NCBI RefSeq assembly: GCF_000621205.1
Contig: NZ_KK211230.1
Coordinates: forward strand, 210,046 to 252,825
Length of the DNA: 42,780 bases
Direction of reading: 5' to 3'
Origin: Halotalea alkalilenta DSM 17697
GTDB taxonomy: Bacteria > Pseudomonadota > Gammaproteobacteria > Pseudomonadales > Halomonadaceae
Made by a program: the position numbers and the translations under genes. Below are positions 1 to 8,199 of the stretch, one piece after another; the first letter of the stretch is position 1, and each line of letters opens with the position of its first letter. The notes beneath the pieces are model-generated. The model did not search any database and was not told where the DNA came from. It saw only the letters and a list, made by a program, of their open reading frames with translations.

Positions 1-3
1 CCT

Positions 4-25
4 TTTGCGACATCCATGTCGCAAA
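4..25. repeat. Short perfect inverted repeat at the window edge
   Basis: TTTGCGACAT and its exact reverse complement are separated by two bases. No run of T follows on either strand, so it is not a convincing intrinsic terminator. It may end or regulate a gene that lies outside the window to the left. Confidence 0.4.
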
Positions 26-118
26 CCCCGGTGCAATCGATTGCCGGCCAGCGCGCTCTCGGAGGCGGCTGGAAGCCATCGTGGCATCTTCAAATGCTTT
101 GTCAGCAGTCTGAAACGC

Positions 119-148
119 GATGCCCCGTCTCTCTCGAGACGGGGCATC
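119..148 (-). terminator. Hairpin terminator downstream of the GlsB-like gene
   Basis: A perfect 13-bp GC-rich stem (GATGCCCCGTCTC with its reverse complement) closes a four-base loop. It lies about 50 bp after the stop of the small membrane protein gene read on the minus strand. The T-run beyond it is short, so termination may be partial. Confidence 0.6.
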
Positions 149-196
149 CGGTTGCGATCCGCCCGATGCGCCTTGCATCGTGACGGCCCGATGGGG

Positions 197-445
197 CTAC
201 TTGGCGATCTTGCGATAGATGAACAGCACTACCAAGGCACCGATCACCGCGACCGCGAAGCTGCCGAGGTTGAAGCCGTCGACGGTGCCGTAGCCGAGCG
301 CGGTGCTGATCCAGCCGCCCACCACTGCGCCGACGATGCCGAGCACGATGGTCAGGATGAAGCCTCCGCCGTCCCTGCCGGGCATCAGGAACTTGGCGAT
401 GATGCCTGCGATGAGGCCGAACACGATCCACGAGATGATTCCCAT
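197..445 (-). CDS. GlsB/YeaQ/YmgE-family small stress membrane protein
   Basis: This 82-residue protein belongs to the transglycosylase-associated (GlsB/YeaQ/YmgE) family, which is often stress-induced but whose molecular role is unsettled. The sequence shows three hydrophobic helices: one from residue 3, one after the glycine-rich PGRDGGG turn, and one near the C-terminus before the end YRKIAK. The glycine zippers (GIVGAVVGGW) are typical. The start is fixed by a strong AAGGAGG five bases upstream of ATG. A TACAAT box at 476-481 (minus) could be the -10 of its own promoter, with no good -35. It is monocistronic, with a hairpin downstream at 119-148. The family call is firm; the function is not known. 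Confidence 0.9.
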   Translation of the reverse strand: MGIISWIVFGLIAGIIAKFLMPGRDGGGFILTIVLGIVGAVVGGWISTALGYGTVDGFNLGSFAVAVIGALVVLFIYRKIAK

Positions 446-523
446 TGCACCCTCCTTAGTCTAGAGAACGTGTTGATTGTAGTAGCTATTAGGCCGAGGG
501 AAAGGAATCGTGGCGGATTGCGT

Positions 524-1396
524 TCAGACCGTCTCGGTGGGCCGTTCGATTTTGTCCACTTTCAGCATCCGGGCGATCACCTTGTCCAGCTCGCGCTGGT
601 CGAAGATCTTCTTCCAGTCCGGCTTGATGATCGTCTCCTTGCCGTAGTCGATCGCGATCATGCAGGCGTCGGAGAACGGGTTGGTGCTGCGGAAGGCGAC
701 CGCCAGGGCGATCTGGATGTGTCCATAGAGCATCGCCTCGGCGGCTTCACGGGGTACGCCGACCGCCTTGACCGTTTCTTCGAGCGCTTCCTTCATGAAG
801 GTGCCGACCATGCAGGCCACGGTCTCGACCAGGGTCGGTTCGAGGTAGGCGAGCTGCGTGACCGTCACCCAGTGAACCTGCTCGACCGGCGCATACATCA
901 CCCGGATGACCTCGGTCAGCGCGGCCCGCTGGGCGTCGCTGCCGCGTTCGAACGCGGCAGCGACGTGCTGGGGCGCGGCGACACCGCCGAACGCATCGGC
1001 ATGCTCCTCCTTGGTGTAGCGCTCGAGGAATACCGAGGGGTGGCACGGGTGGGCGACGGCGTAGTGGATGTCCTCGCGCTTGGCCAGCAGGTTGGCGTAG
1101 GCCGCCGCCGGGTCGAGGGTCAAGAGCACCGCACCGCTTTTCATCTGGGGTACGACTGCGCCCGAGACCGCGCCGAGGGCGATGTCCGGGACCGCGAGAA
1201 TCACTACGTCGGCGTCCGGTACCGCGGCATCGCTGTCGCAGAGTTCACGGCCCGCGGCGGTCACCTGCGCCTGTGCGGATGGGGAGTTTTCGCAGTAGCG
1301 GACGTCGAACGAGCTGCGCTGCAGGTTGGCGGAGATCCGCATTCCCATTTTGCCGCCGGCGCCGATCAATACTATGGATTGGGTCTGGAGAGTCAT
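524..1396 (-). CDS. apnO: Probable D-apionate oxidoisomerase (ApnO-like)
   Basis: A protein of about 290 residues with an N-terminal dinucleotide-binding motif (GAGGKMG, near residue 14) and a helical C-terminal half of the phosphogluconate-dehydrogenase-like type. The conserved AVAHPCHPSVF segment lies in the middle. Family knowledge: ApnO has this architecture and converts D-apionate to 3-oxo-isoapionate using NAD(P). The assignment leans on neighbours: a TIM-barrel OiaC candidate 19 bp upstream, a lactonase and a dehydrogenase of the same route in the island. The reading frame opens earlier, but AAGGAG lies 7 bases before the ATG at 1396 and 4 before an adjacent ATG at 1399, so the true start is one of these. 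It is the last gene of the MFS operon. A different sugar-acid dehydrogenase role is possible. Confidence 0.72.
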   Translation of the reverse strand: MTLQTQSIVLIGAGGKMGMRISANLQRSSFDVRYCENSPSAQAQVTAAGRELCDSDAAVPDADVVILAVPDIALGAVSGAVVPQMKSGAVLLTLDPAAAYANLLAKREDIHYAVAHPCHPSVFLERYTKEEHADAFGGVAAPQHVAAAFERGSDAQRAALTEVIRVMYAPVEQVHWVTVTQLAYLEPTLVETVACMVGTFMKEALEETVKAVGVPREAAEAMLYGHIQIALAVAFRSTNPFSDACMIAIDYGKETIIKPDWKKIFDQRELDKVIARMLKVDKIERPTETV

Positions 1397-1415
1397 CATC
1401 GGGCTCCTTGGAGCG

Positions 1416-2225
1416 TTAGTGAGCATCACAGGGGTAGGTCTTGAGGTAATCGAGGCAATGGCGGGTCCACTCGGCCTCGAGACGGCAAGTAGTCGCCTCG
1501 TCCGTCTGCCAGGGCAGCCAATGCTCTACGATCTGGTTGATCCCGCGGGCTTGGGGACGTATCCGTTGGTCCAGGTAGGCGTAATCCAGCAGCCCCTCGC
1601 CGAGCGGGCAGCCAGCGAAGGTGAAGCCGACCCAGCCGTCACGACGCGAGAAGGCGAAATCCTTGACGTGCAGGTTGAGGACCCTCGCGGCACAGGCATC
1701 GATCACATCGACCGGGCGCTCCAGCGCGGCGACGCAGTTGCCGGGATCGAGGCAGATGCCGAGGAAGGGGCTGTCGATCCGCTCGACCAGATCGACCAGC
1801 ACCGCGCTGGGCACCTGTTCGTAGGTCTCGAGTGCGAGCCTCACCCCTCGGGCCTCGAAGCGCGGTACCGCCTCGCCGAGCAGCTTTCGGGCCTCGAGCG
1901 CGGTGGGGCGGTGGTCCGCGCTGTAGAGCATGCTGCGCAGCAGGCTTACGCCAAGGGGCTCGGCGAGATCCAGGTAGCGATCCAGCGGGGCGCGGCCGAT
2001 CCCCCTGGTGCCGAGCTCGAGCTCGACGCCGAGCTCCTCGGCGCGCAGGCGCAGTTTTTCGAGGCGTTGGGACGATAGCGTCTCCACCGCGGGGTAATCG
2101 CAGATCTGGAACACGCCGGCACCCAGCTCGGCGCACTCCTCGAGCATCGCCTCGATGCTCAGTGGCTTGCTGACGCGTGATGATGCGCGCCAGAAAAAAG
2201 CATAGGTGCTCAGGCCGATCGCCAT
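1416..2225 (-). CDS. oiaC: Xylose-isomerase-like TIM-barrel enzyme, probable 3-oxo-isoapionate decarboxylase
   Basis: A 269-residue protein of the sugar-phosphate isomerase/epimerase (AP endonuclease 2) fold. Expected metal ligands are visible in order: Glu in ALETYE, Asp in CLDPGN, His in LNLHVKDF and Glu in VEHWLPW. The fold covers isomerases, epimerases, dehydratases and decarboxylases, so sequence alone does not fix the reaction. Lying between an ApnO-like gene and a transporter in a cluster with apionate lactonase, it best fits OiaC, which decarboxylates 3-oxo-isoapionate to L-erythrulose. AGGAGA upstream of ATG supports the start. The alternative is a sugar-acid isomerase. The fold is certain; the substrate is inferred. 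Confidence 0.6.
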   Translation of the reverse strand: MAIGLSTYAFFWRASSRVSKPLSIEAMLEECAELGAGVFQICDYPAVETLSSQRLEKLRLRAEELGVELELGTRGIGRAPLDRYLDLAEPLGVSLLRSMLYSADHRPTALEARKLLGEAVPRFEARGVRLALETYEQVPSAVLVDLVERIDSPFLGICLDPGNCVAALERPVDVIDACAARVLNLHVKDFAFSRRDGWVGFTFAGCPLGEGLLDYAYLDQRIRPQARGINQIVEHWLPWQTDEATTCRLEAEWTRHCLDYLKTYPCDAH

Positions 2226-2276
2226 GTCGCTGTCTCCTGCTGTGGCCGTTGCGCCGCCCGGCGCGGCATTGGGTGG

Positions 2277-3620
2277 TCAGGCATTGGAGGCGGTCCGGGT
2301 ATCGCGAAGCGCGCGCTTGTCCGCGCCGTCGAGTAGCTGCATCAGAACGGCGGAGAGCAGCATGAAGCCGCCGACCACGAACATCGGAACGGTGTAGCCG
2401 CCGCTCAGATCATGCAGTGCTCCGGTCAGGTAGCCGGCGCTGAAGCCCGCCAGGTTGCCGATGGTGTTGATCAGCGCCACGCCGGCCGCCGCCGAGGCGC
2501 CGGTCAGAAAGCGTGTCGGCAGGGTCCAGAAGGTCGGCAGCGCGGAGAAGATCGCGCAGGCGGTCACGGTGAGCACCAGCACCGTGGAAAAGGCCGAGCT
2601 CATGTACAGCGCCATCGGCACGCTCACCGCTCCGGCGAGTGCCGGCAGGGTGATGTGCCAGCTGCGAAGTCCGCGCCGGCTGGCGTCGCGTGACCAGAAG
2701 TAGAGCACCACCGCCGCCGGCAGGTAGGGGATCGCGGTGATCAGCCCTTTCTCGATCACGTTGAAGGTGGTGCCGAACTGGGCCTGGAACCCGGCGATGA
2801 TGCTCGGCAGGAAGAACGCCAGCGCATAGAGGCCGTAGATGAAGCCGAAGTAGATCATGCACAGCACCCACACCCGGCCGTTGAACATCACCGTACGTAC
2901 GCTGGGATGGTGCGCTCCGCTGCTTTTCTCCACGTGCTCGCGCTCGAGTTCGTCGCTTAGCCAGCGGCGCTCCTCTTCTGTCAGCCAGCGGGCGTCCATC
3001 GGGCGGTCGACGAGGTAGAACCAGGCGACGATCCCGATCACGATCGCCGGCAGCGAGACGCCGAGGAACATCACCCGCCAGCCTTCGAGGCCGAACAGGC
3101 CGTGCTGCTCGATCAGTGAGGCGGCGAGCGGGGCGCCGATCACCGTGGTCAGCGGCTGGGCGAGATAGAAAAGGCCGAGCACCTTGGCGCGGTAGCGCGA
3201 AGGCACCCACATGCTCAGAAACAGGATCGCGCCCGGGAAGAAGCCCGCCTCGGCGATGCCAAGCGCCAGACGCAGGACGTAGAGACCCTCGACGCTCTGT
3301 ACCCAGGTGAACAGCAGCGAGACGATCCCCCAGCTGACCATGATCCGCGCCAGCCATTTGCGGGCGCCGAACTTGTGCAGCGCGAGGTTGCTCGGCACCT
3401 CGAGCAGGATGTAGCCGATGAAGAAGATGCCCGAGGCGAGCCCGAACTGCGCGGCGGTGAGGCCGAGGTCCTGGTTCATCCCGTTGGGGCCGGCGAAGGA
3501 GATCGCCGTGCGATCGAGGAAGTTGATGAAGAACATCAAGGCGACGAACGGCACCAGCCTGATCGAGACCTTGCGGATCGCCGATTTCTCGACCTCCGAT
3601 TGCAGCCGATGGTGGTTCAC
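2277..3620 (-). CDS. MFS transporter, ACS (anion:cation symporter) family
   Basis: About 447 residues with twelve predicted membrane helices and a charged central loop (MDARWLTEEERRWL) typical of the ACS family, which imports organic and sugar acids such as galactonate, tartrate and phthalate. The first helix carries NFLDRTAISFA and the loop after helix 2 holds FGARKWLARIM. The frame extends upstream to 3773, but a GTG at 3620 with AGGAG five bases before it gives the normal family length and is preferred. It is the first gene of the operon with the TIM-barrel and ApnO-like enzymes, so it probably imports a sugar acid of the same route (D-apionate is one candidate), alongside the ABC importer for the free sugar. 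Confidence 0.85.
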   Translation of the reverse strand: MNHHRLQSEVEKSAIRKVSIRLVPFVALMFFINFLDRTAISFAGPNGMNQDLGLTAAQFGLASGIFFIGYILLEVPSNLALHKFGARKWLARIMVSWGIVSLLFTWVQSVEGLYVLRLALGIAEAGFFPGAILFLSMWVPSRYRAKVLGLFYLAQPLTTVIGAPLAASLIEQHGLFGLEGWRVMFLGVSLPAIVIGIVAWFYLVDRPMDARWLTEEERRWLSDELEREHVEKSSGAHHPSVRTVMFNGRVWVLCMIYFGFIYGLYALAFFLPSIIAGFQAQFGTTFNVIEKGLITAIPYLPAAVVLYFWSRDASRRGLRSWHITLPALAGAVSVPMALYMSSAFSTVLVLTVTACAIFSALPTFWTLPTRFLTGASAAAGVALINTIGNLAGFSAGYLTGALHDLSGGYTVPMFVVGGFMLLSAVLMQLLDGADKRALRDTRTASNA

Positions 3621-3722
3621 GGTGACTCCTGCGGCAGCCCGTCTTGCTGCCTTGGCGGGTGGAGACATTCGACTCGGCGCCCATCCGGTACCGATGGCCG
3701 ATCTCTGAAGAGCCAATTCATG

Positions 3723-3751
3723 ATTATATGATCGATGTTTGATCATATGAT
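3723..3751 (-). promoter_or_regulatory. Proximal promoter of the MFS operon with overlapping palindromes
   Basis: On the minus strand a perfect TATAAT (3723-3728) lies about 100 bp before the MFS start. No good -35 precedes it, which suits an activated or repressed promoter. ATATGATC (3726-3733) and its reverse complement GATCATAT (3741-3748) form an inverted repeat overlapping the -10, and the palindrome ATCATATGAT (3742-3751) is contained in it. An operator for the adjacent GntR protein is likely but inferred. Confidence 0.5.
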
Positions 3752-3949
3752 TGGTCTGGTCGTGAGTATCCATCCGCTCGCCATGGAGCTATATACAACT
3801 TTAGTGTTGGGTCCGGTCCGGCGGCCAAGATCCGGTGGTTTTTTTAATGCCTATTAAAATCAGTGTATTGAGGAATTTTTTAGGCGAAGCAATCCCCCAT
3901 GTCGCGTTGAGTGCTTCACGGTGGAATAAAGTGCAAATAGTGTCATGCG

Positions 3950-3965
3950 TCGATCATATGATCGA
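3950..3965. promoter_or_regulatory. Perfect 16-bp palindrome, probable operator
   Basis: TCGATCATATGATCGA is a perfect palindrome. Its core is the same ATCATATGAT seen at 3742-3751, about 200 bp away, so two or more related sites lie between the MFS gene and gntR. The pair could serve cooperative or looping repression. The binder is probably the GntR protein encoded at 4203; this is inference. Confidence 0.5.
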
Positions 3966-4027
3966 GCGCTGAGCTTGGGTTTGATTCCCTGGCGCTGCGT
4001 TCAGGGTATGAAAACCCACTGAGCATG

Positions 4028-4064
4028 ATGATGTCATCATACCAATGGTCGAATATCCTAAGGT
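4028..4064 (-). promoter_or_regulatory. Copy A of a shared promoter/operator block
   Basis: This 37-bp block matches 10532-10568 at 35 positions. Read on the minus strand it contains TGGTATGAT, an extended -10 promoter element (4036-4044), overlapping the palindrome ATGATG-T-CATCAT (4028-4040). A conserved CCTTAGGAT lies at the upstream end. It would start a transcript running toward the MFS operon with a leader of about 400 bases, and it sits 140 bp before gntR. Occupancy of the palindrome would block the -10. Confidence 0.6.
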
Positions 4065-4202
4065 TTCTGTCTCTGGCCGCTTGGCCGTTCGTGGCTCGAC
4101 GCGGGGCCGGTGTAGGATGAATCGTTCTCCGCCCGGGTGGTTCCATCCGGCGCTGCGAGCGATGAGCGCAAGTCGATTCACGCTAGAGGAGTGAAATGCT
4201 GA

Positions 4203-4910
4203 ATGCCGCCGCTTAAACCGCTGAAGAAGCGCCCGGTCGCGAGGCGAAAGCTGTCAGAGATCGTCTTCGAGCAGCTGATCGAGCTGATTCGGGAGGAGGG
4301 CTATGCGCCGGGTGACCCTTTGCCCACCGAGCGCGAACTGATGGAGACCTTCGGCGTCGGCCGTCCAGTGGTTCGCGAAGCGCTTCAGCGGCTCGAGGCG
4401 ATGGGCATGATCTCGATCCAGCACGGTGAGCGGGCGAAGGTGCGCCAGCTCGACATGCACGCGCTGATCCAGCAGCTCGACGTGGGCGCTCGCCATCTGC
4501 TTTCGACCTCGGCGGAAAGCGTCGATCACCTGCGTGAGGCCAGGGTGTTCTTCGAAACCGGCCTGGTGCGGATCGTCGCCGAACGTGCCGATGCGCAGGC
4601 GCTCGAGCGGCTCAAAGCGGCGCTCGAGCGGATGCGTACGCTGCGCGATGCGCCGCGCGCCGAGTTCATCCCCGCCGATATGGCCTTTCACCTGGAGATC
4701 GCGCGGATCAGCGGCAACCCTATCTACCTCGCGGTGGCGAAGGCGATCCTCGAATGGATGGCGGATTACCGCCGCGACATGCTGCGCTTCAAGGGCACCG
4801 AGGTATCGATCGCCGAGCACGAGCGGATCTTCGAGCGGATCGAGCAGGGCGACGCCGAAGGTGCCGTACGCGCGATGCGCGATCATCTCACCGCCGTTGG
4901 CGGCGGCTGA
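4203..4910 (+). CDS. FadR-type (FCD) GntR transcriptional regulator
   Basis: A 235-residue regulator with an N-terminal winged helix (residues about 12-80: LPTERELMETFGVGRPVVREAL) and a C-terminal FCD ligand domain. The FCD metal site is visible as Asp and His in ADMAFHLEIAR, His in EHERIF and His in MRDHL. Such proteins usually repress sugar-acid genes and release DNA when the pathway intermediate binds. It lies between the two transport/catabolic operons and points away from one of them, so it is the natural regulator of both. AGAGGAG lies 11 bases before this ATG. A closer ATG at 4196 opens a six-codon frame (MLNAAA) that overlaps the start and could couple or dampen translation. Confidence 0.88.
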   Translation: MPPLKPLKKRPVARRKLSEIVFEQLIELIREEGYAPGDPLPTERELMETFGVGRPVVREALQRLEAMGMISIQHGERAKVRQLDMHALIQQLDVGARHLLSTSAESVDHLREARVFFETGLVRIVAERADAQALERLKAALERMRTLRDAPRAEFIPADMAFHLEIARISGNPIYLAVAKAILEWMADYRRDMLRFKGTEVSIAEHERIFERIEQGDAEGAVRAMRDHLTAVGGG

Positions 4911-4929
4911 GGGGCGCTGGGCTTCTACG

Positions 4930-6054
4930 CTACCAGCGTTGGGGAATCACGATCCTGCGCTCCTCGGCCGCCTGATAGGCGGCTTCGACCAGCGCCAGGG
5001 TGTGAAAATTGTCGATGCCGTGGGTTTCGGGCAGATCATCGGTCTTTAGCTTCGCCAGCCAGTCCGCCTGGAAGCGCACCACGCTCTGCTGAATCGGCGT
5101 CCAGGGAGGCGTGCTCCAGCTCGGCGCGCTGGGCGCGACGAGGCGTTCGGTTCGTTCGATCCGGCCGTCGCGCAACCGATCGATCTGCAGGCGAAAGCCT
5201 GCGAGCAGCCGTATTGAACCCCGTTCGCCGTCGATCTCGATCAGCGTCTGGGGAAAGGGATCCTCGCTCTGCCGGGTCGCGTAGCTGCAGTCGACGATCG
5301 AGGTCACGCCGCTGGCATGGGCCAGCATCATCGTTGCCACGTCCTCACCCTCGATATCCGCAGAGACTCGTCGCGTCTGGCAGCCCAGCCGGTCGACCTC
5401 GCCGAACAGCGCGCGGGCGATGTCGAGCAGGTGGATGCCCAGGTCGGCGATGATGAAACGCTTGGTTCTTGCCAGGTAGGGTTGAGCGCGGAAGACGTCG
5501 AAGCCGCTGCGATAGCTGATCCGGGCGAAGAAGGGCTCGCCGATCGCACCGTCGCGCAGTGCGTCGATGGTCTCGCGCACGGCCGCCTGCCAGCGGAAGT
5601 TCTCGTGCACGGTGAGCGAGACGCCGGCCCGCGTACAGGCCGCGATCATCATCCGGGCGTCGTTGAGATCGGTGGCGAAAGGCTTCTGGCAGATGACCGG
5701 CACGCGATGGGCGCAGGCGAGGGTGATCAGTGACCGATGCGCGCTGGTCGGCGCCGCGATATCGACGAAGTCGAGCGCGACCTCCTCAAGCAGACGCTCG
5801 GCTTCGGTATAGCAGGCGCTGGGCGAAAACGAGAACGAAGCGGCGAAGCGCTCCAGGCGCGCGGCATCGAGGTCGCACAGTGCGACGATCTCGACGCCCT
5901 CCAATTCGCGCCAGGCACGCAGCTGGTTCTCGGCGAAGAAGCCGCAGCCGAGCAGCGCGCCGCGCAGCGGTGCCTGAGGTCGTGCGCTTTGCGCTTCATC
6001 ATCGGTGTCGCGTGGGGCGCGCAGTACGCCGCGCAGCGTCCTGATCTGGGTCAT
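4930..6054 (-). CDS. apsD: Gfo/Idh/MocA oxidoreductase, probable D-apiose dehydrogenase
   Basis: A 374-residue NAD(P)-dependent dehydrogenase. After a 30-residue charged N-terminal extension comes the Rossmann motif GALLGCGFFAENQ, then DFVDIAAPTSAH and the catalytic-lysine motif CQKPFA. The C-terminal half carries the family beta-sheet with the metal/substrate-side residues DLGIHLLDIA. Family knowledge: ApsD oxidises D-apiose to D-apionolactone and belongs here; many paralogues act on inositols or other sugars. The call rests on its place as last gene of the sugar ABC operon, 78 bp after the binding protein, beside a recognisable apionate lactonase. AGGAG six bases before the ATG fixes the start. 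It converges with gntR, 19 bp apart. Confidence 0.68.
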   Translation of the reverse strand: MTQIRTLRGVLRAPRDTDDEAQSARPQAPLRGALLGCGFFAENQLRAWRELEGVEIVALCDLDAARLERFAASFSFSPSACYTEAERLLEEVALDFVDIAAPTSAHRSLITLACAHRVPVICQKPFATDLNDARMMIAACTRAGVSLTVHENFRWQAAVRETIDALRDGAIGEPFFARISYRSGFDVFRAQPYLARTKRFIIADLGIHLLDIARALFGEVDRLGCQTRRVSADIEGEDVATMMLAHASGVTSIVDCSYATRQSEDPFPQTLIEIDGERGSIRLLAGFRLQIDRLRDGRIERTERLVAPSAPSWSTPPWTPIQQSVVRFQADWLAKLKTDDLPETHGIDNFHTLALVEAAYQAAEERRIVIPQRW

Positions 6055-6132
6055 CTTTTTCTCCTCGTCCTACCCTCGTTATACTCGGCCATGGCTTGGA
6101 TCGAGCGCTGCGGGCTTGGATGGCGCCGATGT

Positions 6133-7086
6133 TCAGCGCATGCCGAACCCGCCGGGCAGCACGTCCCCGGCGTTCTCCTTGCTGACCAGCACGCAGTCGA
6201 CCGACTGCTTCTCCGGGAGCTGGGTGGTGCCGCTGCGCAAGTAGGCATCGGTCTGCTCGACCGCCATTTCCGCCATTCTGGTCGCCTGCTGCAGGCCGGT
6301 CGCCTTGATCGTGCCGTCGTTCGCGATCTGGCGGATCACGTCCGGGTTGCCATCGATACCGACGACGATCACATCGTCGGCCCCTGCATTGCGCAGCGCG
6401 GCCGCCGCGCCCAGCGCCATGGTGTCGTTGCCGGCGAGCACGCCGACGATGTCCGGATTGCCCTGCAGGATCGACTGCATCACGTTGTAGCCCTGGGTCT
6501 GGTCCCAGTTGGCGGACTGCTGGGCGACCATGGTCATGGTGGGGATCTGGTCCAGCACACGGTGGAAGCCTTCAGAGCGGACGTGGGCGTTGGTATCGGA
6601 GGTGCGTCCGAGCAGCTCGACGTAGTTGCCCTGGTAGCCGACCTGCTCGGCGAAGAACTCCGCCACCGAGGTAGCGCACTGGGAGTTGTTCGAGACGATC
6701 TGCGCAGTGGCGACGCCGTTGGCGTTGACTTCACGATCGATCAGAAACACCGGGACGTTCGCATCCTTGGCTCGTCTCACCGCCGCTACCGAGGCGTCGG
6801 AGCCTGCATTGTCGAGGATGATCGCGCTGCTGCCTTCGCCCAGAGCGGTCTGTATCAGGCGCAGCTGGACGTCCGGGTCATCCTGATGGTCGAGCGTCTT
6901 GACCCGGTAACCGAGCTCGGTCGCCTTGGCACGCGCCGCGTCTGCTTCCGCCTTGTAGAAGGCATTGCTCGGCGGTGGCGTGATCACGGTGATCAAGTGG
7001 TCCGCGGGAGAGAAATCTGCGGCGGCGTGGCCTGCGAATCCCATCGCCGCGGCGAGGGTGAGGCTGATCAGCGATTGGCGATGCAT
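6133..7086 (-). CDS. Periplasmic pentose-type sugar-binding protein of ABC importer
   Basis: A 317-residue RbsB-like (Peripla_BP_4) protein with a clear signal peptide: MHRQ, a hydrophobic stretch and a GHAAA-D cleavage site near residue 23. Mature protein features include NAFYKAEADAARA, SSAIILDNAGSDA, VFLIDREVNA and the hinge region GNDTMALGAAAAL. It would capture a sugar in the periplasm for the permease and ATPase encoded just upstream in the operon. Family knowledge: binding proteins of this class include those shown to bind D-apiose, and the gene is followed by the ApsD candidate. AAGGAG lies nine bases before the ATG. The type is certain; the ligand is inferred from context. Confidence 0.88.
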   Translation of the reverse strand: MHRQSLISLTLAAAMGFAGHAAADFSPADHLITVITPPPSNAFYKAEADAARAKATELGYRVKTLDHQDDPDVQLRLIQTALGEGSSAIILDNAGSDASVAAVRRAKDANVPVFLIDREVNANGVATAQIVSNNSQCATSVAEFFAEQVGYQGNYVELLGRTSDTNAHVRSEGFHRVLDQIPTMTMVAQQSANWDQTQGYNVMQSILQGNPDIVGVLAGNDTMALGAAAALRNAGADDVIVVGIDGNPDVIRQIANDGTIKATGLQQATRMAEMAVEQTDAYLRSGTTQLPEKQSVDCVLVSKENAGDVLPGGFGMR

Positions 7087-7125
7087 GGTTGTCGCTCCTT
7101 GGGTGACCGAACGAATGGTGGGCGG

Positions 7126-8199
7126 CTAGGCTTGCCTGGCTCTACGTTCCGACATCGACTTCTCCACCCGGCGCTGCAGCTGGTCGACCACCACCGCCAG
7201 CACGATCACCGCGCCGGTGATCACCGTCTGCCAGAAGTCCGAGATACCGACCAGCACCATGCCGTTGCTCAGCACGCCGAGCACGAAGGCGCCGACCAAG
7301 GTGCCACCGATGGTGCCGACGCCGCCGAACAGAGAGGCTCCGCCGAGCACGACGACGGCGATGGCGTTGAGTTCATAGGAGGTGGCGATGGCCGGGTTGG
7401 CGGCGCCGAGGCGGGAGGCGATGATCAGACCGGCGAGCGCGGCGCAGAAGCCTGAGATCGCGTAGGTGCCGATCTTGATCCGGTTGACCCTGACGCCGGA
7501 GAGCTCGGCCGCGCGCTCGTTGCCGCCGACGGCGAAGACCTGGCGGCCGAATACGGTGCGCCGGGTGACGTAGATCGCGACCAGTGCCAGCGCGACCATC
7601 AACCAGATCGGGATCGGCACCGACAGCAGCCGGCCGGTGCCGAGCAGCAGGAAGCCTTCGTTGTTGAGCGCCGCCTGGCCGCTCAGGTCGCCATAGGTGG
7701 CGCCGTCGGAGACCAACTGCGCCGCGCCCCTGGCGACGTAGAGCATGCCCAGGGTCATGATGAATGGCGTGACCCGCAGCCGGGTGATGAACCAGCCGTT
7801 GATCATGCCGACCAGGGTGCCTATCGCCAGGGCGGCGGCGCAGACCAACACCACGTGGGCGAACACGGCGACGTCGACGAACGGCAGCCGCAGCCCTTCG
7901 CTGATCAGGTAGCCGGTGATCATCGCCGAGAGCCCGGCGATCGAGCCGACCGAAAGATCGATGCCCGAGGCGAGGATCACGAAGGTCATGCCAATACCGA
8001 GGATGGCGAACACCGCGACCTGCTCGGCGACGATCACCAGGTTGCGCGAGGAGAGGAACGACGGCGCCACCAGCGAGAACAGCACGACCAGGAAGATCAG
8101 CGCGAGGTAGGCCCGCAGGCGCAGCAGCAGCAGCGGCAGCGACCTGAACGAATGGCTGGCACCGGCACGCGGCGTGGTACCGATCGAATCCGTCATCAT
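7126..8199 (-). CDS. Sugar ABC transporter permease (RbsC-type)
   Basis: A 357-residue inner-membrane permease of the BPD_transp_2 family with eight to ten predicted helices. The conserved DLSVGSIAGLSAMITG segment after helix 2 and the GGNERAAELSGVRVNRIK cytoplasmic loop that contacts the ATPase are both present. One permease gene implies a homodimer, as in ribose importers. Its start (ATG 8199, with another ATG at 8196) overlaps the ATPase stop in an ATGA arrangement, and AAGGAG lies just before, so the two are translationally coupled. The binding-protein gene follows after 39 bp. Confidence 0.92.
   Translation of the reverse strand: MMTDSIGTTPRAGASHSFRSLPLLLLRLRAYLALIFLVVLFSLVAPSFLSSRNLVIVAEQVAVFAILGIGMTFVILASGIDLSVGSIAGLSAMITGYLISEGLRLPFVDVAVFAHVVLVCAAALAIGTLVGMINGWFITRLRVTPFIMTLGMLYVARGAAQLVSDGATYGDLSGQAALNNEGFLLLGTGRLLSVPIPIWLMVALALVAIYVTRRTVFGRQVFAVGGNERAAELSGVRVNRIKIGTYAISGFCAALAGLIIASRLGAANPAIATSYELNAIAVVVLGGASLFGGVGTIGGTLVGAFVLGVLSNGMVLVGISDFWQTVITGAVIVLAVVVDQLQRRVEKSMSERRARQA

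Larger units (their letters stand above)
3621..4202. other. Divergent regulatory region between MFS operon and gntR
   Basis: This 582-bp interval has no credible gene and is more AT-rich than its surroundings, notably at 3780-3900. It holds the promoter-like and palindromic elements listed separately: a TATAAT with overlapping ATCATATGAT palindromes near 3723-3751, a perfect 16-bp palindrome at 3950-3965 and the block shared with 10532-10568. Two apparent short minus-strand frames across 3943-4181 have no ribosome site or recognisable protein. Confidence 0.7.

Noticed and set aside
5-1444. Long plus-strand frame over the GlsB and ApnO genes
   Set aside because: It is antisense to two recognisable genes, has low-complexity Arg/His/Asp-rich composition and no ribosome site; a product of high-GC third positions.
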